From assembly GCA_036785705.1 (NCBI GenBank), contig JAWUZG010000051.1, forward strand, positions 13,668,501-13,732,500: a stretch of 64,000 nt of DNA, read 5' to 3'. Positions within the stretch are counted from its first letter, which is position 1. Each line of letters begins with the position of its first letter. Below are positions 47,070-58,999 of the stretch, in pieces. The stretch is from Acanthornis magna. Its lineage: Eukaryota > Chordata > Aves > Passeriformes > Acanthizidae. The translations under genes were made by a program, and so were the position numbers. Below the pieces are notes generated by a model. That model was not told the origin of the DNA, ran no database searches, and worked only from the letters and a program-made list of their open reading frames with translations.

Positions 47070-48411
47070 AAAAAAAGAAAAAAAAGAAAAATAGAACAAA
47101 ATAAAAAAGAAAAAAAAAAAGAAAAAAAGAAAAAAAAGGTTAAAAGAAAAAGGAAATATTAAAAAAGAGAACAAAGAAAAAAGAAAAAGGAAAAAAGAAT
47201 AAAGAAAAAGGAAAAAGGAAAAAAGAAAAAAGAAAAAAGAAAAGACATGAAAAAACAAAAAGAAAAAATGTGAAAGAAAATAAGACAAAAAAGAAAAAAA
47301 CGAAAAAACAAAGAAAAAAGAAAGAGAAAAAATAACAAAATTAAAGGAAAAAAAAGGGAAAAGAGAAAAAACCCCAAAAGAATGAAATAAATTATAGAAA
47401 AAGAAAAAAGAAGAAAGAAATAAAGGAGAAAAAAAGAAAAAAGTAAAAGAAAAAAGAAAATAAAAATTAAAAAAGAAAAGAAAAAGGAAAAAGAGGAAAA
47501 CAGAAAAAGAAAAGAATAAAATAAAAGAAGAAAAGAAGAAAAGAAGAAAAGAAAAAAGGAAGAAAAATAGAAGAAAAGAAGAAAAAGGAAAAAGGAAAAG
47601 ATAAAAAAAGAAAAAAGATAAAGAAAAAAGAAAGAGAAAAAACATAAAAAGAAAAAAGAAAAATAAAAACAGAAGAAAAAAGGAAAATAATAAAAGGAAA
47701 AATAAAAGGAAAAAAGAAAACAGAAAAAGAGGGAAAAAACCCAAAAGAATGAAATAAGTTCTAGAAAAGAGAAAAAAAGAAAAAAGGGAAAAGAATAAAA
47801 GAAAAAAAAGAAGAAAGAAGAAAGAAGAAAGAAATAAAAGAGAAAAAAGAAAAAAGTCAAAGAAAAAAGGAAATAAAAAATAAAAAAAGAAAAGAAAAAA
47901 GGAAAAGACGAAAACAGAAAAAGAAAATAATAAAATTTTTAAAAATAAGAAAATAAGAAGACAAGAAAAAAGGAAGAAAAATAGAAGAAAGAAAAGAAGA
48001 AAAAGAAAGAAGAAAAAAGAAAAACATGAAAAAAGAAAAAGAAAAAGAAAAAAGAAAAAAAGAAAAAAGACAAAAAAGGAAAAATATGAAAGAAGAAAGA
48101 AATAAAATTAAAAAAAGATAAGAAAAGGTAAAAGAAATAAGAAAAAGAAAACAAAATTTAAAAAAGAAAAAAGAAAAAGAGAAAAATGTAAAAAGAAAAG
48201 AATAAAATTTTTTTTAAAAAAGGAAAAAGATCTGAAGAAAAGGAAACAAGAAAAATGAAGACAAATAGAAAAAAAAGAAAAAAGAAAAATAGAAAAAATA
48301 GAAGAAAAGGAAAAAGTAAAAGGAAGAAATAAAAAGAAAAGAAAAATAAAGAGGAAAAAACCCCCAAAAGTATAAAAGAAAAAAGGAAAAAAAAAGAAAA
48401 AAAAAGAAAAT
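47070..48411 (+). repeat. Polypurine tract, about 1.34 kb
   Basis: Nearly all A and G on the plus strand: irregular GAAAAAA, AAGAAAAAGG and GAAGAAA units with rare T or C interruptions. An internal higher-order period is visible: the block around GGGAAAAxxCCCCAAAAG recurs near 47360, 47730 and 48350. Open frames here on the minus strand are Phe/Ser/Leu runs and are not genes. Confidence 0.95.
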
Positions 48412-49650
48412 ATGGCAAAGTGGGATTGGACCCCCCTTCATGATGAGGCCCTTCAACTCCTGATTTTTGAAGCTAACACATACCAATCACTATGTCCTAT
48501 ATACCTGTCGGGGTGCAAGGTGTCGCCATCTTGCAGAAATTCAGACAAGGGAGTGGGATGGGGCTGTGGTAACCCCATATCCGGTGTCTGTTCTCTTAGA
48601 GATGCAAATCATGGTAACCCTAGAGGCCATGCCCCTGTGTGGCAGTGCAGTTTGCTGGATGGTAGCGATGTAGAAGGATGTGCCTTGTACAATGCCTCGT
48701 GCAATAAAGATGGCTTTGCTTGCACCCAGCAGACTCCGTGCATTTAATCACCAACATATACCCTACTGATGCAGTACACTTTGAGTGGGGATTTGCAAAC
48801 CCTCCACTGTCCATACATTTCTGGCAGAAAGGACCTGATGGTCCTACCAGACCCACAGGGTTTTATTCAGGAAGTTTTCAAGTTGCCAAAAAATGATATT
48901 CTGCTTGGGAAAAGGGCTTATTCGTGGTCAGCACTGCTTTTCAGGAAGCAGAGAAAACTGTTCACACACAGTCACTAATTTTAAGAGGACCTTTCAAAGC
49001 CATCAAGTCAGTTTTGGCAGGAACTCCACGCCGTGACAGGGTGGCCCAACGTGCCTCTGTTCAGAAATGGGATGCTCAAATTGAACATTGCTGCACCATT
49101 TTTCAAGTAACAGAAGGAGCTCCCAAAAATCTTCCTCTGCCAGAGGAGGTAACCTGAAGTAGCACCACTGATTCTTCACCTTCTGTGATTTAAGCTGCTC
49201 CCCCATATTCAGAACAAGTGCAGAACTTGTGGTTTACTGATGCATCAGCAAAACAAGAACGAAAGGGTTGGCAATATCGAGCTGTAGCCTTACAAATACC
49301 TACAGGAAACCAAATCATAAGAGAAGGGGATGGTAGTGCACAACTAGGAGAATTAGTAGCAGTCTGGAGTGTATTCAACTATGAATCTGAAACCTCTGAC
49401 TCTGTGTATATTTACACTGATTCCTTTGCAGTGTTCAAAGGTTGTACTGAGTCGTTCCCCTTCTGGGACAAAAATGATCAGGAAGTAAATAGAGGCCCTG
49501 TTTGGCAAAAAGAGAAATGGCACGATACTCATGCTCTAGCAAAAAAGGGGAATTTTCTGGTTGGGTGGGTGGCCTCTCACCAAGAAAATGAAACCCCAAC
49601 TAGCCACTGGAATAACAAAGGAGATGAAAAGGCCAGGTTAGCCCCATGAA
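48412..49650 (+). pseudogene. Class I ERV pol remnant: RT connection and RNase H
   Basis: After a broken stretch (48412-49160) a clear RNase H domain is readable from 49218 to 49646. The catalytic acidic residues of the family are all present: D8 (FTDAS), E45 (LGELVA), D68 (YTDSF) and D136 (NKGDEKA), counted from 49218. Upstream and downstream there are stops and frameshifts, and the RT palm is missing, probably lost at the polypurine tract. The sequence is a decayed endogenous retrovirus that cannot make a polymerase. Confidence 0.75.
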
Positions 49651-50527
49651 ATGTAGAAACTCCAGCAGAAAACTGGGACTGATTAAAGGAATGGTTGCAC
49701 TTAAAGGGACAGCACCCAGGGGCACAAGACCTATAGAAAGGCACAGTAAGCAGAGGATGGGCAGTGATGGGAAATGTGCCGTACCTGCTTATCTTCATGG
49801 GAGCAGTGCAGAACCCAATCAGAGTGTCACCCTTTAGAATAACTCCCCTTCCATATCAGAGACGGGAAAGGACTGTGGGACACATGTACAAATAGATGAT
49901 ATTGTACCCTTTTGAAAATCTGGGGGAAAACAGTATGTGTTAGTAGGAGGAGAAGTTAGATCAGGACTAGTACAAGCAGAAGCCTTCCCTCGGGCGACTA
50001 GTGCAAACCCATTGGAAGCCCTTAAAATGTGGTTCAGTTTCTTTCCAAAACCTGTAGCTATCCAGTCAGACAATGGGTCACATTTCACAGCTACCATGGT
50101 CCAGGAATGGGCCAAAGAAGAAGGGATCCAGTGCATATTTCACACACCCTATTGTCCACAAGCAGACGGCATAGCTGAGAGAACAAATGGCCTGCTTGAG
50201 CGATTTCACAAACCTCATCACTCCAATTGGACTGGAGCACTATGGGATGCGGTAAAAACAGCAAATGACCGATGGGGAGTAAATGGATGTTGCAGACTCA
50301 CAGGTTTTTATCCACAGCCTCCCTCTTTGATACCAGCAACATCAAAACCTACAGGTTATCAAAGAGCCTCATGCTTCCCAGGACAGCCAGTATTGGTGAA
50401 GCTGCCTACTGTGGGAGCTGTACCCAGGGTACTTGCTACTCCGTTAAACATGTACACCTGGAAAGGAAATGATGCTCATGGCAAAGAACACAAAATAAGC
50501 TCTCAATGGACTGGTCCTACATTTTGA
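49651..50527 (+). pseudogene. Class I ERV integrase remnant
   Basis: The frame 49937-50527 holds the integrase core with D45 (SDNGSHF) and E81 (IAERTNG), spaced D-x35-E, followed by the C-terminal region (SSQWTGP). The zinc-binding N-terminus and the first catalytic Asp lie upstream across stops, so the gene is broken. Confidence 0.75.
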
Positions 50528-50603
50528 TGCTGGCCATGAAAGGGGATGGACAGACCTTTTCTTTTACAGGTAACTGTTCTAATGAGAAAAAGTATTCAGA
50601 ACT

Positions 50604-52446
50604 GTGAATGAAAAACCTCAGGTATGGACTATGTTTCGGATTACTGGTAACTGTGATTGTAACATGTTAGTTATGTTTGTATGGTTATTGACTTTGTGCG
50701 TGTGTTCAGCAGAGCTAACTGTTCCAGATGAGAATCAAAGGAACCTCACCCGGAAACAAGTAAAAGGGTTTGCAAAAATATGGGATCATACAGATCAAGG
50801 TGTATGTGTGACATTACCTGAGTCTGTTGAACAAGGATTGTGATTATTAATAATACCTTTGAATTTACCTTTTGTTCTTAATATAGCTTGTGTGACAGCT
50901 TTGTGACCTCTCCCTGAACAATAGACAAGCAAGACAAATGGAGGCCAAATTCAGGGGAAAGGTACCCCTGAATGAGTTTACCAAACTCATGGCCCACCTT
51001 CTGATACGTCTCATGAAGGGCAGTTACACACAAAATATCGTAAAACTATGTGTCCAAAGATGGAGTAACCATCTTATCTCAAATGGAAACCCCTCACCCA
51101 GCCATGAAATCAAGGAAAGGTAAATTTGGTCCTGACACAACAACTTTTGTCTAATGCTAGACAACCCTGCCTTATTTACTGGTGGGATTCACTGTTTGAC
51201 CCATTATACACACCAGATGCAGATGAAGGCAAATATACCACGATTTTTAGCCCCTCCTGGTGTGTGCAGCTTCCTAACAGAAGAAACATAATTCCAATCA
51301 ACCGTCAAAATTTAATGTGGCATGGTCTATACAAACACTTCTTAAAGGCAAATTGAATGAACCCAAATTTACTACGCCTCATGTAGAAATCAGTCCTCTA
51401 TTCAATTGCTCAAAGGTTATAACATGGAAAGAAGGAGCTGGAGATCCCCTAGAAACGTGGTTTTCACTCTGAATTTGAACACTAATAAGGGATATGTGTA
51501 CTTGTTGGGGATACCCCTCAAAAGGCTGGAGCAATCAAGATGAGTCCTGTAACTCCACCTCCAAATACCTTCTCAGCCCATGTAGAGTTCCCTTTACCCA
51601 CTACTCAGTCCACAGTACCCCAAGAAATACTAAGCAAAAAATCACCACCTTTGATTATGCAGACAAAACTAACTGCAAAACTGCAAAATGCATAGCCCCT
51701 CTTGGAAAGGCTGGGGGATGCTCTGATGGGGAATTTTATTCACATTTGTCATTAGAACAACATGTTGGACTTAGGTGTGGAATTGAAATCTCCTTCCTTT
51801 GCCCCACATGTGTCTCTACTTTCATTAAAGTGTCTGGAGGAGGTCACCATTGCAGTGTGCCCTCTTCAGAGGCAACACAAAGACACCAAATTGAATTAGA
51901 AGATATTACCAGGCAATTAAGCGTGTTAAGCAATTGGCCACAACATGCATTTGGAGAATTAAACACCCAAGTCCACCAAACTCCTAAAATGACTTTGCAA
52001 AATAGATTAGCCCTGGATATGATGCATTGTTAAAAGAGCAAGGAGTTTGTGGGATGTTAAATTTGACAGAAACGGAGTGTTGTAAAACAACTCACAACAC
52101 CTCTACATTCACTGAGGAGGCACGAGCCAAGATGAGAGGAATAAGTAATCATCCTAGAAATTTGTTTCATGCAATGCAACCACGAGAATTGGTTGATAGG
52201 TCATGGGTCACTACCACCCTAGAATCTCTGGGGCTCACAGGGTGGGGAAAATGGTGTGCACAAATTGGAAGAACTATGGTCATTGGAATTGTATTCCTGA
52301 TTGTTGGCATTGGCCTGGTGAAATGCATGATACAACACTTGCTTCTTTCCTTCTGTCCCTCTGTACACTACATTCAAATCAGCACCACTGAAGAAAGCTA
52401 CACTGATGTCCTGCAAAATAATGCCGAATCAGAGGCTGGGATGTAA
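50604..52446 (+). pseudogene. Class I ERV env remnant
   Basis: A leader with hydrophobic core (MLVMFVWLLTLCVCSA) begins near 50650. The surface part is cut by stops and frameshifts (ends at 50843, 51123 and 51356). The transmembrane subunit is recognisable: a heptad region with LQNRLALD, a frameshift at about 52020, then GVCGMLNLTETECC, and a membrane anchor near 52270-52340. The cysteine motif reads C-x9-CC, not the usual C-x6-CC of gammaretroviruses. Several lesions exclude a working envelope. Confidence 0.75.
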
Positions 52447-53292
52447 GAGCCTGATAATAAGGGAAAGGCTTCAAAAATGCTTCATCATTATAGAAACAAA
52501 ATATACTTGTGCTCCTCTGCTTGGCTCAGGTGGGAAGATGCAATGGGGGATAGCTCAGAATCCATGTGTTTTGGGACACTTCCCACTGCTTTGCAGCCAA
52601 TTTCAGGTTTCCTTGCCCTGTTCACCAAAGCAGGATTTCCAAATTCAATTCCAAGAGCATCTGGCATTCTCCCTACTCTAGAACTTGTCAACTGGCAAAT
52701 GTCGCCTTCTGCCCAAAACAACTTGGGGGAGAAATTATTTCGGCAGTGCTATTGGAGTGCCTTGGTCATATCTGGGAGATCCCTTTCAGAATCTCAGCAT
52801 GATAATGATGTTACACAGGCACCGTTAATAGGAGACAGGTTATTTCAGATGTCTCTAATTATCTTTCCTAGGAAATGCACTTAATGACATTTTCCTTTCT
52901 TAGAGAGGAAAGAAGGTATTGCCTTATTTTCTTGGCATATGTAACTGAGAAGTTCCTTACAGCCAGGAGGTTTCTGAAGCAGATCTCTCTGGGCCTTCCC
53001 TCTGTTTCTCTTGGGCAAAGAAAATATTACATTACCTCCCTTAGCTGCTGTTGTTCTGATTTTAATCAGTTGACATTCCTGTCTGGCTCTGTCCCTCCCG
53101 GTCACCGGAGGGGATTTTCTTCACTTTGGGGGTTGTGGGGAGGTGGTCTAGTTGTTCTTGGGGTGCAGTGCGCTGCAGATCAGCTGGCAATTTTGACACT
53201 GCTCAGATAGCAGTACCCTTGGAATCACATTGTCTGGTCATCCTCACCCCTCACCCCCATGGCAGACTTTAAGAGGCCTCTCAGAAGGATAC
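52447..53292. other. Between the class I ERV and the ERV-L provirus
   Basis: A purine-rich ATAAGGGAAAGG follows env and could be the polypurine tract before a 3' LTR, but I could not identify the LTR. No gene was recognised. Confidence 0.35.
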
Positions 53293-53297
53293 ACCAC
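53293..53297. other. Target-site duplication, left (ACCAC)
   Basis: ACCAC here and at 59620-59624 flank the ERV-L-like provirus. Five bp is the length expected for ERV-L. Confidence 0.7.
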
Positions 53298-53879
53298 CGT
53301 CTCGGGTTAGAGACAATTTTCCTGGGTGGAAAGTGCTCTGAACAGAACACCTCCCCCCACAGCAAAGGCCTCCGGCACCCCCTCCCCCACAACAGCAGAA
53401 GCTCGGGAACAAAAGTGGAAAAAGCTGTTTATTCAGTCCCCCCACAGGCACAGGAGAAAGGGAAAGGGGAAAAGGAATCACCAAACCCAAATGAACAGTT
53501 GATGAACTTTAGTGTCCTTTTCCTCAGGCATAGCGACCCCTTTCCGGGGGTTTCCCCCCAGGGATTTCCTGTCCACCGTCCTCCGGGGCTCCCAGGGTTC
53601 TCCGACGAAAAAGTCGAGGAAAAAAGGGTCCAAAAAAAGAGACAATGAAGAACCATACCCAGGGGAGGAGGGAAGGAAAAGCAGCAGTCACAGCAGCAGC
53701 AGCAGCCCGACCAAAACAATGTCCCTTCCTCCCGGAACAGCGAGCGGGGGAGAGTTTCAAAACATCCCGCGTTGGCAGAGCTTCTCCTGGCTGCTGAGCA
53801 CAGTTAAAGTTACAGGACATTTTAGGCAGGCATGCAAACGATATGGGATACAGGATTATCATTACATCACCCCAGGACA
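53298..53879 (-). mobile_element. 3' LTR of ERV-L-like provirus
   Basis: About 582 bp. On the minus strand it begins TGTCCTGGGGTG and carries AATAAA (53428-53433). It is identical to the 5' LTR over 53304-53879 and differs only in the last six bases. Confidence 0.9.
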
Positions 53880-53896
53880 TTCCACCCCTTATTCCA
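53880..53896 (-). other. Polypurine tract of ERV-L-like provirus
   Basis: AATAAGGGGTGGAA on the minus strand directly before the 3' LTR is the plus-strand primer site of the element. Confidence 0.6.
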
Positions 53897-53939
53897 TATC
53901 GTTGGCTTAAAGCCTACACTAATATGTTTTAATTCTAAA

Positions 53940-53990
53940 CACACACACAAATATATATATATATATATATGCATACATATAGCATGTATT
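53940..53990. repeat. (AC)n(AT)n microsatellite
   Basis: ACACACACAC followed by about nine AT units between the integrase end and the 3' LTR. Confidence 0.85.
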
Positions 53991-54169
53991 TGGCATGGAT
54001 GCCAAATGGTGGCAGTAACATTCAGCAAACAATGGTCTATCCCGACATTAAACATGGCCCTCACCCAAAATCAAATCTCCCTGAGGTACACATCGTATTT
54101 CTCCATTTTCCTGCATTACCCACCAAGTACACCCTGGTCCCTGAGCAAAACAACCCCACGGATAGGTTT

Positions 54170-57100
54170 CTATTTACACGAGGCAGAATTAATCCAAACA
54201 GCCTTTCCTAACAAGCCTCTGGCATGTACTGCTGGGACCTTATCTCCATCTACTGTATGGAGGAGCTCAGATTGGGCAGGGCCTGCTCGGTTGATGGAGC
54301 CTCGGGTATTAACTAACCAAGTGGCCTTTGCTAAATGCTGCTCCCAATTTTTGAAAGTCCCTCCACCCAGTGCCTTCAAGGTGGTTTTTAACAATCCATT
54401 GTACCGTTCTACTTTGCCAGCAGCAGGGGCATGATAAGGGATATGGTATACCCACTCAGTGCCATGCTCCCTAGCCCAGGTGTTAATAAGGTTGTTCTTG
54501 AAATGAGTCCTGTTGTCTGACTCAATTCTTTCGGGTGTACCATGCCTCCAAAGGACTTGCCTTTCAAGGCCCACGATGGTGTTACAGGCAGTGGCATGAG
54601 GCACAGGGTATGTTTCCAACCACCCAGTGGCGGCCTCTACCATTGTGAGTATGTAATGCTTGCTGTGGTGGGTTTGAGGCAGTGTGATGTAATCGATCTG
54701 CCAGGCCTCACCATACTTATATTTGGTCCACCTTCCCCCATACCACAGGGGTTTCACCCGCTTGGCTTGCTTGATCTCAGCACATGTCTCGCAGTCATGG
54801 ATCACCTGGGAGATACAGTCCATGGTTAAATCCACCCCTCGGTCTCGTGCCCACTTATTGGTGGCATCTCTGCCCTGATGGCCTGAGGCATCATGGGCCC
54901 ATCGAGCAAGAAACAGCTCTCCCTTATGCTGCCAATCCAAGTCTACCTGAGACACCTTTATCTTTGCAGCCTGATCGACCTGTTTGTGGTTTTGGTGTTC
55001 CTCATTAGCTCGGCTCTTGGGGACATGGGCGTCTACATGGCGGACCTTCACAGATAGTTTCTCTGCCCGGGCAGCAATGTCTTTCCACTCCTCAGCAGCC
55101 CAAATTGGTTTTCCTCTATGCTGCCAATTGGCCCTTCTCCACTTTTCCAGCCAGCCCCACGGAGCATTGGCTACCATCCATGAATCGGTGTACAGGTATT
55201 TTGGTATTACTACAGGTATAGTACTTTGGCCACTTCTCTCTTTCAGCAATGTCCAGGGCCAGCTGAACGGCTTTGAGCTCAGCAAGTTGGCTTGATCCAC
55301 CTTCTCCTTCTGTAGCTTCTGCAACCTGTTGTGTGGGACTCCATACAGCTGCTTTCCATTTTTGCTTTGCTCCCACAATACAACAGGAACCATCAGTGAA
55401 GAGAGCATAACGTGTTTCATCTTGTGGCAGTTGGTTGTAGGGTGGAGCTTCCTCCGCCCGACTTACCTGTTCCTGCTCTTCTTCATCGGTCAGACCAAAT
55501 TCTTCACCTTCAGGCCAATTTGTAATTATCTCCAGGATCCCAGGGCGATTCAGATTTCCCATACGGGCACGCTATGTAATGAGGGCAATCCATTTGCTCC
55601 ATGTGGCGTTGGTGGCATGGTGGGTAGAGGGAACCTCTGCTTTGAACATCCATCCCAGCACCGGTAGTCTGGGTGCAAGGAGAAGTTGTGTTTCCGTGCC
55701 AATTACCTCTGAGGCAGCTCGGACTCCTTCATAGGCTGCCAAGATCTCTTTCTCTGTTGGGGTGTAGTTGGCTTCAGACCCTCTGTAGCTTCGGCTCCAG
55801 AATCCCAATGGTCACCCTCGAGTCTTGCCAGGCACCTTCTGCCAAAGGCTCCAAGACAAACCATGACTCCCAGCTGCAGAGTAGAGCACATTCTTTACTT
55901 CTGGTCCTGTCCTGCCTGGGCCAAGGGCTACTGCATGGGCAATCTCCTGCTTGATCTGGGCAAAGGCTTGTTGCTGTTCAGGGCCCCAGTGGAAATTGTT
56001 CCTCTTACGGGTAACCTGGTAGAGAGGACTCACAATTTGACTGTACTCAGGAATATGCATTCTCCAAAAGCCTATGACTCCCAGGAAAGCTTGTGTCTCC
56101 TTCTTGTTGGTTGGTGGAGACACTGAGGTGATTTTATTGATGACTTCGGTGGGGATCTGACGCCGTCCATCTTGCCACCTCACTCCCAGGAACTGGATCT
56201 CTTTAGCAGGCCCCTTGACGTTGCTCCTTTTGATGGCAAAACCGGCTTCCAGGGGAATCTGGATGGTTTTCTCTCCTTTCTCAAACACTTCTTCTGCTGT
56301 GTTCCCCCACACAATGATGTCATTGATGAACTGCAGATGTTCTGGAGCCTCACCCTTTTCCAGTGCAGCCTGGATCAGTCCATGGCAGATGGTGGGACTG
56401 TGTTTCCACCCCTGGGGCAGTCGGTTCCAGGTGTACTGCACGCCCCTCCAGGTGAAAGCAAACTGAGGCCTGCACTCTGCTGCCAGAGGAATGGAGAAAA
56501 ATGCTTTTGCAATGTCAATGGTGGCGTACCACTTTGCTGCCTTGGACTCCAGCTCACACAGGAGCTCCAGCATGTCAGGCACTGCAGTGCTCAGCGGTGG
56601 AGTCACCTCATTCAAGGCATGATAGTCCACAGTCAATCTCCATTCTCTGTCAGATTTGCGCACAGGCCAGATGGGGCTGTTGAAGGGTGAGTGGGCCTTG
56701 CTGACCACCCTTTAGCTCTCCAGCTCACGGATCAGCTTGTGGATGGGAATCACAGCATCTCGATTTGTCCGGTACTGCCGGCGATGCACTGTCGAGGTGG
56801 CAATTGGTGCTTGTTGCTCTTCCCCTCTCAGGAGTCCTACTGCAGATGGGTTCTCTGACAGTCCAGGCAAGGTGTTCAATTGCTTAATGCCTTCTGGGCC
56901 TCTAGACCAGTCACAATGGAATGTTTCTTCCACTCTTTTCCAGTCAGGCTCACCTCAGCTTCCACCAGAGTCAAGTCTTGTGATCCTCCTGTCACACCGG
57001 CAATAGAAACAGACTGCCCCCATGTGTTGCGATGGAATTACAGTGCACTGCGCACCAGTGTCAACCAAAGCCTCGTATTTTTGTGGTTCCGTTGTGCCAG

Positions 57101-57230
57101 GCCATCAAATCCACACAGTCCAAAAAGCACGGTTTTCCCTGGCCCCTGCCTGGCTAGAGGCAGGGCCCCTCTAGCCCTGGTGGGTATACATGTTAGAGGT
57201 TCCTTCAAGGGGATTGGACACGTCAACTGG
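54170..57230 (-). pseudogene. ERV-L pro-pol, inactivated
   Basis: The frame codes, in order, for an aspartic protease (DTGA at 57062-57051), RT (56933-55812), RNase H (55562-54960) and integrase (to 54170). RT has the first catalytic Asp (YATIDIAKAF), but the active-site box reads FINDI with Asn for the first Asp (codon 56324-56322). RNase H has TDGS, AELKA, YTDSW and a late VDQA. Integrase has H-x4-H (HDASGH), C-x2-C (CETC) and D, D, E, the last two spaced x35, with a G-to-R change in SDNRTHF. Lesions: a frameshift in protease near 57000, TAA at 56714-56712, TGA near 55814, TAG near 55574 and a frameshift near 55200. The enzyme cannot be made. Confidence 0.9.
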
Positions 57231-57232
57231 AG

Positions 57233-58903
57233 CTACTTCCCTTCTGGTGGAGTTTCCTCTCTGAGTCTTGCTCTCCTCAGTTCACGCACCCGTCGCGCCA
57301 GAGCAGCAGTGGGTTGTTGGTCCCACCTCCTCATATCTTCTCCACTTTCACACAGGAAATAACACAGCTCACGTCGAGGGGTGTACCTGCTCCTCATAGC
57401 TGGGGAATGTCTGCGTTCAGTAACAGAATCTTTGATCTTTACTGCCGAGATTTGGAGAAAGCCCTCTTTAATCTCTTTACTGAGTTTATTGTGATTTTCC
57501 TCTATCCTATCTTCAAGTTTCCACAGACGTGTCTCCACGGCTGAGATTCTTGCGTTCATTGGGCCATGCACGGCATCTGCATAAGCTCAGAGCTTCCTTG
57601 CCATATCAAGCATGGTCTCATGCCCATCATCTCGCTTCATCATTGCTAAAGCAGAAGCGTATTCTTTTGGCCCAAGTCGTACGATTTTTTGCCACATCAC
57701 AGGTGTACGTTCTACCTCATCCAGATCCATATGCAGAGCTGGGTTTGCTATGTCCTCTGAGAAGACAATCTCTACCACTGCCATTTCTCTCAAGCGTTGA
57801 ATCCCTTGTTCTATGGTCTTCCACGGGGTTCGTTGCTGATAGAGATCCTCGGGGCACAGGTATCTCTCCCTCACACCTCTGATAACTCGTCTCCAGAGGC
57901 AGCAAGGGTCAGCCCCATTCTGTGCCACTCGGTTGATATCTGAGTCATGTAACAGGGTCCCCAAATGTCTCGCGTTGGTGCTGTCTAGAAGTGTAACATC
58001 GCCTGCAGCATCCCAAAGACGGATTAACCAGCTAATTATAGATTCATTTTCTCGCTGAATGTAATCTTTTCTTAGGCTGCGAAGGTCCTTCATGGACATG
58101 GACTCGACAATGACCTCTGACTCAGTCATTGGCTTTGAGGATCCCTCACCCCCATCATCATCTGCTGGGCGATCGGTTTTGACTTGGTATTTCCTGCTTC
58201 TCGTAACAGGAGCAACTGCCATTGGCTTAGGCTCCCTATCTGCCTTTTCTAGAGTATTTAACGCTGTACGATAAGCATATGCCAGGCCCCAACTTATTGT
58301 CTTAAGGTTGTCATTGCACTTCTCTTTGAGATACTTCCCCACCTCAGCTGGTCTCAGAATTTGTTCAAGGGGAATCTCCCAATCTATTGGGTCAGAGAAT
58401 TTCTTTAAAATTTGGCCTATGTCCTCCCATACTCCACACCACTCAAATTTCCCCACGTCTGCATCAGGTGTCTGCTCCTGCTCAGGCCCTCTGGACCTCT
58501 CAGCCCTCATTCTGGACAAGGTGACCATCATATAGCTGAAACCTATCAGATTAAGCACCATGAATACCAGGACAGTGGTCTCTTTAACATCCAGGGGAAA
58601 GTGAACATTTTCAAAAGGTGACGTACGAGGTTGGGTAATATTACTAACAAAACTCCAAAGGAAGCTACTATAACTAGGAGAGGAAAGCAACAGAGCATAT
58701 ACATGCTTACCAGTTTCCAATACCTCTGTTACCTTTTTATAGACCATCCAAACCATGCACATTAGTATAACAAGCTGGAGCTGTGCCCCTGATCTATGAA
58801 AATTATAAATCAGAGACAAAATTGCCCCTATCTGTTGGCAGGGAAACAGGCCTACATGCCAGACAGACAGAATCACATCAAACAACATCCCATCAAACAA
58901 CAT
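57233..58903 (-). pseudogene. ERV-L gag-like frame with predicted membrane segments
   Basis: A 438-codon frame (58903-57587) continues in the same frame after a single TGA (57589-57587) to 57233, about 556 codons in total. The N-terminus has hydrophobic stretches at about residues 41-55, 67-87 and 109-129, followed by a charged hinge (RMRAERSRGPEQEQ) and a capsid-like helical part around 230-430. After the TGA a coiled coil (VETRLWKLEDRIEENHNKL) and an arginine-rich tail follow. No complete CCHC zinc finger is present, as in other ERV-L gags. The membrane segments are unusual for gag. Confidence 0.75.
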
Positions 58904-58999
58904 GGTGGCGACTGATTGCTGTAATCCAATACAGAGTGTTCAAAACCAGAATGTAATTATTAGTTTTTTCCACTTTCTCTACCCCGTAAAAGGTGGACA

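Noticed and set aside
47040..48486. 233-234-codon minus-strand ORFs
   Set aside because: They are translations of the polypurine tract; low complexity, no start context.
53524..53880. 118-codon ORF repeated exactly at 59264-59620
   Set aside because: It lies inside the two LTRs; identity reflects LTR duplication, not a gene family.
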